From positions 186,001 to 250,000 of the forward strand of contig CANTFL010001207.1 in NCBI GenBank assembly GCA_947650285.1: a DNA stretch of 64,000 bases, in the 5' to 3' direction. Every line of letters starts with the position of its first letter. The first letter of the stretch is position 1. This DNA comes from Hyaloperonospora brassicae (Eukaryota; Oomycota; Peronosporomycetes; Peronosporales; Peronosporaceae). Under the pieces are notes generated by a model, which saw only the letters and a list, made by a program, of their open reading frames with translations, was not told the origin of the DNA and did no database searches. Both the position numbers and the translations under genes were made by a program. Below, in pieces: positions 1 to 9,551 of the stretch.

Positions 1-895
1 TTTTTTGAATAAACAAGAAAGATGAATAGTCATCTCGGCATAGTTCGGCGAATACTTGTGCAAGTACGCCGCGAACCCAAGGAGGTTCCGCAGTACCTTG
101 ACATTGACTGGCACTGGCCAGTCGGTGATTGCCTCGATCTTCTCGAGGTCTGGGTGTACACCGTGTTTACCCACGATGCGTCCGAGAAGTGGTATTTTGC
201 TAGCCGCGAATACACACTTCTTGAGGTTGGCGTACAACTTATGCTTGCGCATGAGCTGAAGAACCTGACGAACGTGAGTTCTATGAACTTCAACGTCCGT
301 CTTCCCGTCCATAGCTCGGCTATGGACGAACACATCGTCGAAGTAACTCGGTGCGAAGTCTCGCACCGGTCTCAACAGATTTGTGACACATCTTTTGAAT
401 GTTGCTAGGGCATTACTCAGCCCCTGTGGCATCACTAGCCACTCCCACAGCATCCCGCTGGGGGTACTCACTGCTGTGTACGGGATGTCCGTTCATGCAT
501 GAGGATCTGATAGAACCCATCCATCAGATCCATGGATGAGATGATGGTACTCTTTGACATACCATCTATGAGAACGTCCTTTCCCGGTATCGGAGTCTGA
601 GCCGGTACCGTTGCAGCATTCAATTTGTCGAATGCGTGCACTATCCGCCATCCTTCTGTGTCCTTTCGCACACAGAATCTCGGATAGCTGTGAGGGGGAG
701 TTGATTCCCTCACATGACCTGCCGCTAAGCGATCGGTAAAGAACTTGTCGATCTCTACTACTTTTTCACGAGGCAGTGGCCACTGCTTCATGACACAGTA
801 CTTCGAGCCCGGTTTGAGCTCGATCTCGTGTCGAGTGCCTTTATCTTTAGGCTACTCGCAAGGTACGGATTCAGGAAACACATCCTTTTATTCGA
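1..895 (-). pseudogene. Reverse transcriptase part of the gypsy pol, with stops and a frameshift
   Basis: Between 468 and 791 the minus strand encodes the first half of a gypsy reverse transcriptase (WPLPREKV, FCVRKDTEGWRIVHAFDKLN, MDLMDGFYQI). A one-base frameshift near 490 separates it from the continuation, where the active-site box reads YFDDVFVHS near 305-345 and the thumb or connection region follows to base 1. Two stop codons interrupt the linker upstream near 889 and 853. The conserved order with otherwise good codons suggests a fairly recent loss of function. Confidence 0.8.
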
Positions 896-1770
896 TCAAA
901 TACTTATACAAAGGATTTGCCTGGAGCGAATTCCAGGATTGAGATTCATACCTCTCAATCCGAGCCTTCCCATCGATGACGCTTTCGTCCATCGATGAGC
1001 TGCTGAGAACCCGTTCGGTCTCAGTAATAACCGTTGCCAATCGAATATCGATAACGTACTCGTCATCTGTGACGAGTACACAGATCTGCTTGACTTTGCC
1101 ACTACGCAGATCACTCGAGAAACGTTTCGGTTCTTGCGTTGGCAATTGGTTATCTCCGAAGTTAACTTCGGCGGCACTATCAGATCAAGCGTGTAAGCGC
1201 CTACGCTTGATCCGTCGTTAACCAAGACATTCACTGCCTCGGTACTTTCTGGGAAGTCACATCCAGAATCCATGAGAGCTTTCTCCACAATGTAGTGATC
1301 ATCTATATTGTGTTCTTGTACAGTCGTACTAATGGCCGTAACGCAAGTGAGGCCATCGCACTCACTCGAAGTACACCCACATGAGTTTGAGCGTTCCAAG
1401 ATATTCTTCAAATCGTCATCTGATGAACAAGTGGCTGGCATCGATACTGATCGATGCTGCCAGCTCACCATGGGCTCGTATCTCCTGAGCCACGGTAGTC
1501 CTAGGATGACTTCAAACTTGTCACCCAGGTTGAGTACGATGAATTCAATATCGTACTGTTCATCTTTCAACGTGTAGTGGATTCCGACTACACGTTTCTT
1601 CACAGTGATCAATGCTCCTGTCGCAAGGCGCACCTTCATTCTTGTTGGAGGGATCTCCCTCTCCACGAAGTTGAAACATCCTACCACTAGCGACTGGCGA
1701 CGAACAAAGTTGTTCGACGCCCCACATTTAACTAGGGCGCGAAGTGAAAAGTCCTTTACACTTCCAATGT
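896..1770 (-). pseudogene. Aspartic protease region of the gypsy pol, catalytic Asp lost
   Basis: The frame contains the retropepsin-like core: a GASNNFVRRQ segment near 1700-1735, then NLGDKFEVILGLPWL near 1525-1570, which fits the hydrophobic-hydrophobic-Gly plus LGxxWL pattern of gypsy proteases. The position before CGAS, where the catalytic Asp belongs, reads Lys (codon AAA), so the protease should be inactive. The frame then drifts from the one that leads into the reverse transcriptase. Confidence 0.75.
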
Positions 1771-1876
1771 CAAGATGATGAGGGACACTTCGTCGTTAAG
1801 TGCAGAGACACACATAAATTATGTATCTGGAGCAACCTTCATCAAGAGATTTGCAAATTCTCTCGATGTTGATGGA

Positions 1877-3016
1877 TCAGTAGGGTGCTCCACCTCTACT
1901 GACTCCGACCATTTTTTGATGGTCCGCTTCGCTGTTGCGGCTTTGCAATAGTATAGATCCTCGTCCTCCAGTTCTTCTAACTGTTGGACGGTTACTGCGC
2001 TCAGTACCACTGAATTCTGAGTGAAGGATACCGAATTCGTATGCATAGTGTCCCAGCTTATGACAGCGATGGCATCTCACCGTTCGCTTGTCATTCACAG
2101 GGCGAGGTTGCTCGCCCTCAACATGACAGAGGTCCATTGGTTCTGGACCTCCGATCGCTGATCGTCTTTGTGGACGATAGGGTGTAAGAGTAGTATGAGC
2201 CTGTCTCACACTAAAGTCTTCGAGCTCCGCAGCGTAGATCGCTTCGGAAAGCGTCTTTAGCTCCCCGCGAAACAGGTGGTCCCTGACAGGGCCATCTGCA
2301 AGACCTTGAATAAATATTGTGATCTTCACAAATTCACTCACAGGGTTAAATACCATGCAACTTGCAAGGTAGCGCACATGCTGAGCGTAAGAGTGAACCT
2401 TACGCTTACCCTGTTTGATCTCAAGGAGTTCAGAGAGAGTCCTGAACTCTACCCTGGGATGCTCAAACGTCTCACTGAGCAGGGTCTTAAAGACGTCTAA
2501 CGACTCGAACACGTTCGGGTCGTGTAACTTGAGATTTAGGGCCCAATTCCTGGCGTCTTCTGCCAAGTAAGACTGAGCGAATGCGACTTGCATTCGCTCG
2601 TTGTCGATGCGACGGGCCTCGATGGAACCGTCGACCTCGACGACCCATCTTAACAGGGAGTCTTCCTCGACTCCCCGATACTTGGATATCTCTAACCTAA
2701 GAGACACCTGTTGACGCTCACGCGTCGAACTTGCGGACTGAGACTGATGCTGGCTCGGTTCTTCCGTCCGCTGAAGATCTTGTTGTTGCAACAAGGTCAC
2801 CTGCGCTCGCGACTCGTCAAGTTCTCGCTGCAAGAACTTGCTAATGACGGAATGATGCCGGTCTCTATCCCTTGTGGATAGCATGGCCCAGATAGCTTCC
2901 TCGCCAACGGTCGAACTCATTCGTTCGATCGTACTCCATTCGACATCGCTCAAATGGGAGTAGCTTGCACGAGTTCCGTGAAATCTGTCGCCTTCGAATT
3001 CGTCCAACATGTTCAT
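1877..3016 (-). pseudogene. gag of the gypsy element, broken at the zinc knuckle
   Basis: The frame gives a 379-aa product with a coiled-coil, Gln-rich N-terminal part (about residues 60-110) and a retrotransposon gag domain (about 120-250, with the RNWALNLK and FIQGLADGPV segments). It ends in a CCHC knuckle, C-x2-C-x4-H, whose last Cys position reads Phe. The frame then runs into unrelated sequence, so a frameshift or base changes have destroyed the nucleocapsid end. In an intact element Gag would form the virus-like particle and bind the RNA. Confidence 0.8.
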
Positions 3017-3169
3017 GTTGGGCGACGCGAGTGTGGTCCTTGGACGGACTACAAAGTGCTACCAGGTGAAACGGGGCACTGGTGACTACGTACTGGTCGA
3101 CCAGTACGGAGTTTACTTCCACTGACAACAGTGGTAGTCAGTGCCCTGCTAAGTGTTGCACCAACACAG

Positions 3170-3508
3170 AGGTTGGAAAGGAGACTAGTTAACACGCTAG
3201 TCTCTGGTAAAAGTAAAACTGTTATTTAATATAATTAAGTCCTATCAATCTTATGTCTCTATTTATCTTGACTTAACTATGTTAATCTAATTAAACGTAT
3301 GATAACGCCTACGCACCACCCATTGCGCGCGTCTGGCAGCGATTGGTGGGTTGATATCATCACGATATCAACCAATGAGTAGACCCTTCGGTCATCTTCA
3401 ACAAAATCATCATGATCTGTGATATTGTTGAAAGAATATCCAACGTAATATTCTTTATTGCCATTTTATCCTTAGTGACAATATCATGTAACGGGCTACC
3501 CCGTTACA
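3170..3508 (-). repeat. LTR of the gypsy element (inner boundary approximate)
   Basis: The outer end carries an inverted motif at 3487-3508, TGTAACGG at one end and CCGTTACA at the other, as expected for the first bases of an oomycete gypsy LTR. The inner end is placed near 3170 because gag starts at 3016 and a GGTGCAACAC-type stretch that could be the primer-binding region lies near 3150-3165; this boundary is a guess. The LTR contains CATTGCGCGCGTCT at about 3322 and, on the element's coding strand, a CTCATTGGT block that may serve as its initiator or CCAAT element. A related block recurs near 42.2 kb. Confidence 0.65.
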
Positions 3509-4034
3509 GTGTCGGTGCGCAGGAATGTCTTTCGCAGAAGCTGTAACGGCCACAAACGTATTGCTCGAAGTGGGCCGGCACCATTCAACGATGAGACTAA
3601 TCAGGTATTGCACAGAAAACGTGATCGGAGCACGGAACCGAAGAACAGTTATGCTACAGCAAGTACACACTTGATGGGAACACCACACTGTCCATTTCGA
3701 CCGATACGGTACGTTTAGGTACGAGGCATACGAACAACGATGAATTGGCTGCTCAAGAGTATGTAACACCATCCAACACATCCCCGCCGTAGTTGACTCG
3801 GATGTGGACCCTACACCAAAAGCCAAAACTTCGACCTACCAGCAGACTTTATCGAAAGAAAACACTTGTCTTTCGTCCATTTTGATACATGCATCAGGGC
3901 TTCAGCGATTATTGCTAGTCCTCTTGTTGCGTTACAGTCCTCGATGAAATGGAGCGCAAATGGAAAGTATAGACGAACGCCGAAACGCGTATCTTGTCAC
4001 CGGTCTCGAATCACGTAGGACACGCCCTGTGCAG
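3509..4034. other. Spacer between LTR and effector gene
   Basis: About 525 bp with no convincing coding region on either strand. The open frames here are short and lack domain or codon support. It should contain the 3' untranslated region of the effector gene transcribed from the right. Confidence 0.5.
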
Positions 4035-6080
4035 TTATCCAAGAGTCATAACGCTCTTAAAATAGTCAACGATTCGAACCCGGTCTTGCCATGTCAAATC
4101 GTCTTCCATGACTTCGTCACATACGTTTGCGAGGGTCTTGCCCTCATCCCTCCAACGCTGAATGAGAGCTCTGTCAAACTCTTTGGTGAAGCTTGACACT
4201 TCTTTCCTCTCCAGTATCGTCAGCGTGAGAACGTTATCGCCAAATTGCGTTCTTAGATACGCAATTATATCCATCCCACCGCCACTTATTTTGTTGCATA
4301 GTACGAGGTATTCAGCGAAAAAGTCCAGGTTTTCGTATACCAGACCTCTCTCCTTCAGCTCGGTGAGCTCAAGTAAGTCAGAAACGGCATAAGCATTTTT
4401 ACGGCTTTTCGCCCAGCTCGTTAGCATCGCATGCCGCAGCTCCACTGCTTTTTCCCTGGTGACAGGATTCATTTTTGCAATTGACAAAATGGGTGCAAGT
4501 TTGGCTGCGCCACCAAAGACTATTAGCAATGGATCCAGCAGCCCGACTACATTGGTTGATGCCGCCAGGAGATCGCCTACGAAATCCGCCGACGATTTAC
4601 TTTCGTCTACTTGGCGGTCCGAGAAGGAAATCTCTCTCATTTTCATGATTCGGAGTGCTTCTTCTTCTTCCCGCATAATTATTGAGAGTCCTGTGTCGCC
4701 GAACTTTCTCCGCAGATACATTAGCGCATCAATACCGGTTGTATAGTGTTCGTTGCGCACTGAGATGTATTCAACGAAAGTATTCATGTTTTCGCAAATC
4801 AGACCACTCTTCCAGATTTCGGAAAGACCAAGCAGGTCAAAAACGGCATCGTCAGTCTTACCGCTGTCCAACCAGCTCAGAAACATCGCGTGCTGCAGCT
4901 GCTTTGCACTATCCTTGCTGAAACCGCTTTCCCTCACGGTTTTCAAGAGAGGTGCAAGTTTGGCTGCGCCGCCAAAAGCTGCCAACAACGGACCCAGCAA
5001 GCTCTCCACATCGAATGCAAGCATAAGGATAGTATCGATAAATTCGGCGGGTGTTTTTCCGTGGCCGATCGCTTTCTTGATAAAGAGTCTGTCGACAAGC
5101 TGAGGCACCTTCGTTCCTCCCAATATCATCAGCGCGAGTCTACTATCGCCACACTTCTTTATGAAATACGAAAACGCATCGACTACTTTACCACGTGCCT
5201 TCGTGCGACGTTTGTTGTTGTAAAGTAAAATGTACTCAGACAAAATACACATCTCTTCGTATGTGAGACGTTTCGGTTCCGACGTGGAGGACCCGAGCAA
5301 TCTGGAAACGGTTTGGACAGACTGACCCTCGTTCGCCCATCTCTTTAGCTTCGCACGCAACGTCTGCTGTGAATGACCCACGGCAGGGCGACGCCTTCTG
5401 CCGGTCGACACAGCGGGTGCGAGTCGGGGCGCAGCACCAGAGTCTATCAGCAACTGATTCAGCGACTCGTAGTTCTTCCTTCCGTTCACTTTGCTGGCAA
5501 AGCGCTCTACATCGGAAGAAGTGAAACCGTCGGTTGCTGTCGAATCGTGTCGCATCCGGTACATCTCATCCATCGAATTGCTGTTTGGGACGATTGTCGC
5601 GTGCATAAGTTGCTTAGCACCACCGTCTTCAAAGGTGTGGGTCTTGTCGAGAATCATATGATGCAAAGCCTTCTCGTCTGCTTTTGGTGGAGCCACTCTT
5701 TCCAATGTGCAATGAGATAGTATCTCCACAGCTACCTCGTGGACGTGGGGGTCAAGTTCTTTCCATTCGTTCCAAGCTTCTTTGGTAAGCATGTACGCCT
5801 TGTCATTAGCATGAAAAACTTTCATGGCTTCTTCGACTGCATTTGCTACCACCTTTTTCGTCAGTCCAGACACCAGTGAGGCCATGGTTTCTTGTGGCAT
5901 CCTCTCATCACTATTCATGGTGTTTTCCGCCATCATAAGCCGATTGGCCGGGATGTTGTCGTGAGCAGGACCATCGAAGTGAGCACTGGTCTGGTTCTTT
6001 ACCTTGTTGGAGCCGGAGGAAATCACAATACGCGTCAGGAGTGCAGCAGTACTCAGCTGTACGATAGGACGTAGTCGCAT
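4035..6080 (-). CDS. Secreted LWY-repeat effector candidate (RxLR-like), 681 aa
   Basis: A single-exon gene. The frame is open upstream to 6173, but the ATG at 6080 gives the best N-terminus: MRLRPIVQLSTAALLTRIV, a short basic then hydrophobic stretch compatible with a signal peptide of about 20-23 aa. No canonical RxLR follows; residues 46-49 read NRLM and residues 58-60 read DER, a degenerate RxLR plus EER-like pair. The rest is helical, with Trp-containing L/W helices at W248, W403, W556 and W643, each followed by the aromatic or Leu pattern of WY/LWY modules (for example FVEY and FAEY). Three repeats with a period of about 154 aa share an (F/S)GAA-(K/R)-LAP core at about 214-222, 368-377 and 521-530. 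Such proteins are secreted into host cells; the host target cannot be read from the sequence. It lies in gene-poor DNA beside a retrotransposon. Confidence 0.8.
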   Translation of the reverse strand: MRLRPIVQLSTAALLTRIVISSGSNKVKNQTSAHFDGPAHDNIPANRLMMAENTMNSDERMPQETMASLVSGLTKKVVANAVEEAMKVFHANDKAYMLTKEAWNEWKELDPHVHEVAVEILSHCTLERVAPPKADEKALHHMILDKTHTFEDGGAKQLMHATIVPNSNSMDEMYRMRHDSTATDGFTSSDVERFASKVNGRKNYESLNQLLIDSGAAPRLAPAVSTGRRRRPAVGHSQQTLRAKLKRWANEGQSVQTVSRLLGSSTSEPKRLTYEEMCILSEYILLYNNKRRTKARGKVVDAFSYFIKKCGDSRLALMILGGTKVPQLVDRLFIKKAIGHGKTPAEFIDTILMLAFDVESLLGPLLAAFGGAAKLAPLLKTVRESGFSKDSAKQLQHAMFLSWLDSGKTDDAVFDLLGLSEIWKSGLICENMNTFVEYISVRNEHYTTGIDALMYLRRKFGDTGLSIIMREEEEALRIMKMREISFSDRQVDESKSSADFVGDLLAASTNVVGLLDPLLIVFGGAAKLAPILSIAKMNPVTREKAVELRHAMLTSWAKSRKNAYAVSDLLELTELKERGLVYENLDFFAEYLVLCNKISGGGMDIIAYLRTQFGDNVLTLTILERKEVSSFTKEFDRALIQRWRDEGKTLANVCDEVMEDDLTWQDRVRIVDYFKSVMTLG

Positions 6081-9000
6081 CTTGGGGCGGAGTCGATGTG
6101 GCTTCTGGAGTCGAGTCGAAAGGGCCGAAAACGTAACTCGCACGGCCGACCAGTCACTTTGGTCAGGAGGCACAAATCGAGATTATTGGTTTGCTTTCGT
6201 GTGGCCGCGAGACCTGTCTAAATCAGTACTATATTCAGATAAAAAGGAGCCAGTCTTTTATCTCCACCTTTTCTGTAATGATACCCCACCCGCTGGTAGG
6301 TAGGTAATCGACTCACGATACTTGATCTAGCAGTGCAACTTCCTCGCGCCTTGCAGTTTCAAGGAAGTTGTACTACATCAAGTACCTTTCTCACGAGAAA
6401 CAGGAAAGAAGTTTGTCCGAGGCGTGACAAAAACAAAGTGAGCGCATCCTTCGGATTCGTCTGCTAGAACTCTTTCTCCACGTGGTCTGACCTAGTCTGA
6501 GCCGTTTCTGTCACTGACGTTTCATCCTCGCCGTAATGTGGCACTAGATGAGATGCCCCCAGTGTCCCGACCCGACAAACATGCACCGATTTCAATATCA
6601 ACGAGCGATAACGCTGTTGGTGCCACTGGTCTTCTTGGCAACAAGTTCAGGTAGGAGCCCTTTCTGTTGGCAGATCCGACATCTTCGGCGTTGCACAGCA
6701 TAAGTCAAAGAAGATTCAATGGCGACTGAAGCCGCTACGTTGGGGCCTTTCGCCAGCCACGGGTGAACACTTGCGAATGATCATAAACGAAACATATACA
6801 GCTTCTACTACGTGTCCAGTCAAAACGCGCTTGCGATGGTGTGGAGTATCCTCAAACTCATTCGCCATTCTCTGTAGTTATGTCATAATTTAATTGGTAT
6901 AGTCCACTTTCGGTATGGCCCGTATTGGATTTACCTGTCACCGATGCTGATCACAGCTATTGGCAGCAAGAGTAGTGCTTGATGAGAAAGAGAACGCATC
7001 CAGGACAATTTCGAGTACATGTCAACGAGTCGGAGTTGTATGTAGTCGCAGCCAGCTGCGCATAGTCATAGTCGTTTCGTATGGTCACACCAACTTGCGC
7101 ACATTTGCATTTAGTTGTACTCAGCTTCAGCAAGTTGCACATGGTCGGAACCAGTCGCACTTGGTCGTACTCTGCTCACTCAAATGAAGTTGACCGTGTT
7201 CTCTATTAGCAACTTGGACTTGTGAAAGACCTGTACCCTTGTCGCTGTAGGCTGCCTCTGGCAAAAACACATCACCGCGGCCAGAAGATACACGTTGACA
7301 AGAAGGCTCTTCGCTCCTCACTTGGGCGTATTCCAGTAAGCTGGTGAGAATCAAGCTTTCGCTTTCGAAAGCCTTGATTCTTGCTGTTGATCGTGGCTTT
7401 GATTAGTCAATGAGCAATGTGATATTGACGGCCCCTGAGTATTACTTTCATTGCAAGTCCGTAGGGCGAATCGATTAGTCAGTGCGCGTAAAGTGACAAT
7501 CGAACATCATCGCAGCTACTTTCTGTGTCTGTGTTTGTATGCTGTTTGTCACTTTGCTTGGGCCACCAACGGAAAAGAGTCTGCTAGCTACGCACACGCA
7601 CGCACGTGACTGGCCGAAAATCGATTGGGGGGCGAACCCGCTTTTTAAAAGTCACAATGATGTGTTGTCGTCGATGTTAGCATGCATGGAATACTAAAGA
7701 CGCAGTCGAAAGCTGTCGTTCGAGGTATCACTCGTGGAGGACTTGTTTCCCACGCACCGATCAAAACATTTTGGCACTTGAACGGTGTCACGCACAACAA
7801 TGCAGTTATTCATTGAGTATAGATTCGAAAAAAGCAATAAGTCAAGTGCCACAGTCTTGCTCGGCGACAGATAAAGATCCCGCGCTTTCGACTTCTCGTT
7901 GATACAGTACTACCATCAGTCGCAATTTGTTGTTGCCGTTGTGTTGGTGGTGGCGTAGACCCTCTTTTCTCTTGATCGCATTGGCAACGCCAACAATTTA
8001 CTGTAGCAGTGTTGTCGACAACGACGGCAACACTGTGGTTACTACACCTGACAACGCACGATCCATCTCCTCACCGCGAATATCGACCCTTTGAAATGGA
8101 CACAGGAATACTCATGAGCCAATGAAGGTCGCTGGACTGGACTACTGATATCATAAGGGCGCGAGTCCAGAGCCCGCTCCTCGACCTTAGACAATACTCT
8201 CTCACTATTACCCTCCGAGATAATATTGTGAGTAACACCCTATAAGATACTATGGTGTATATTCCCCTCCGAGATAAGATTGGTGTATATTCCCCTCCGA
8301 GATTATGAACGTTGTTGTGTACTTGTCCGCTTCGACACTGTTCTCATTGACATCGAATCGAATGACAGTGTCCATGTAATGGTTTCCTGCCAGTACAACG
8401 GGTTTGTGTCGTAGTCAAGTACTGGTGTGGAAAGATATCTGTGTTCATCAATCGCCAATGAGGATCATTTCTGCATACTATGACCTTATTGCGTGACGTC
8501 CGCTTTTCAGAAGTGTTCGTACTCACAAGCTGCGCCACTCCGTCTGATGTTGCACGGGTTTGTATCCTCTCTTGTCGTTACTGAGGTAGAAAAGATGCAC
8601 ACTTCTAGAAGCGTCGATGGTTCATCTGTGGGGCACGGCTATTTTTTTCGCAGCCAGGACCAGATCGCTCTGTCCGCATATACGCGGACTACAGTCCAAC
8701 GAGGCGGTCTTTCCTGTACGTATATAAGGTGACGCATCTCATCGCGTTAATCACTGTGGCAGCACGTCCGATCGTAATGGCGGCGACTCGGTCAGCTATG
8801 TAGCTGGAGCTGTGCTAGCTGTGCCCGCTTGCGGATGTGATTATATCGCTCGCAACCTCCGCTCGCCGTAGTCAGATTGCTGTCCATCTCTATGTTCGAC
8901 AGCAGTGTCCGGAAGCGATGCGCGAGCGGACGATCGACACCGTTTCGGTCACGCCTTATCCGGTGCAATCCCAACAACCGCCGAAAGCTGTTGCCGAAAG

Positions 9001-9400
9001 GCTTTCCATTGCACGAAACATGGGCGTACACTCGCCGTCAAGAGCGTCGCAGCAGCTGATGCAATCGAAGAAAACAAATGTGTCGTGCTAGACACACACG
9101 TCCTGGACGTCCTGGTCCGCTATTGCAATGGCGCTGGTCACTCGCCATGGAAAACGTCGTCGTCGTCGTCGTCGAATCTGTCATCTCTTTTCTTCCCTCA
9201 GCTGCGTCACAGCAGATGGTTTACGCGAAGCCAAAGATTCGCAAGAAAAAGAAACAAGAAGGGCGTCCCGACTGCAAAAGGCCTCTGCGAGGCGACGCGA
9301 AACGGACGTTTCAGCGCAGCGCGTCATCACGCGCTCGCATACAAACCGCAAGTGAACCCGCCGACTCGATCGCCCCAACCGGTCGGCCATCGCATCCCAT
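6081..9400. other. Gene-poor interval right of the effector
   Basis: About 3.3 kb without a supported gene. It should contain the effector promoter just right of 6080. Around 7015-7190 there are loosely repeated words of the GTTGCACATGGTCG type on the plus strand, about 15-30 bp apart, and at 8200-8308 a short tandem repeat (listed separately). Open frames here are short and unlike any family I recognise. Confidence 0.5.
8200..8308. repeat. Short tandem repeat with CCCTCCGAGATAA core
   Basis: Two adjacent 28-bp copies (8253-8280 and 8281-8308) begin TGGTGTATATTCCCCTCCGA and differ only at the end. A third, partial copy of the CCCTCCGAGATAAT core lies at about 8210-8226. Confidence 0.75.
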
Positions 9401-9409
9401 CGCTACTGC

Positions 9410-9413
9410 TGTC

Positions 9414-9444
<31 letters not shown>

Positions 9445-9486
9445 GTCAGTCTGTCAGTCTGTCCGTCTGTCATTTTGTCATTCCTT
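9410..9486 (+). promoter_or_regulatory. (GTT)n run and possible initiator upstream of the B56-like gene
   Basis: A (GTT)n microsatellite at about 9414-9442 is followed by a CTGTC-rich stretch and by two TCATTYY-like motifs (TCATTTTG, TCATTCCT) at about 9471-9486. TCATTYY resembles the oomycete initiator consensus. This lies 65-80 bp before the chosen ATG. Confidence 0.35.
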
Positions 9487-9551
9487 CAGCTTCCGACAGC
9501 ACTCGGCCTCGTGTTCGCTGCCGCTCCCGTCCGCTCCCGTCCCGTCTCGTC

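Larger units (their letters stand above)
1..3508 (-). mobile_element. Decayed Ty3/gypsy LTR retrotransposon, left part outside the window
   Basis: Reading the minus strand from 3508 downward gives the order LTR, gag, zinc knuckle, aspartic protease, reverse transcriptase, which is the Ty3/gypsy order. The RNase H, integrase and second LTR would lie left of base 1. The coding part is broken in several places: a frameshift at the gag zinc knuckle, a Lys where the protease catalytic Asp belongs, two in-frame stops near 889 and 853, and a frameshift in the reverse transcriptase near 490. The copy cannot make its own proteins. The effector gene that follows ends about 0.5 kb from the LTR. Confidence 0.9.

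Noticed and set aside
4068..4082. GATTCGAACCCGG, a tRNA T-arm-like string
   Set aside because: It lies inside the effector reading frame, and no acceptor or anticodon stem can be built around it.
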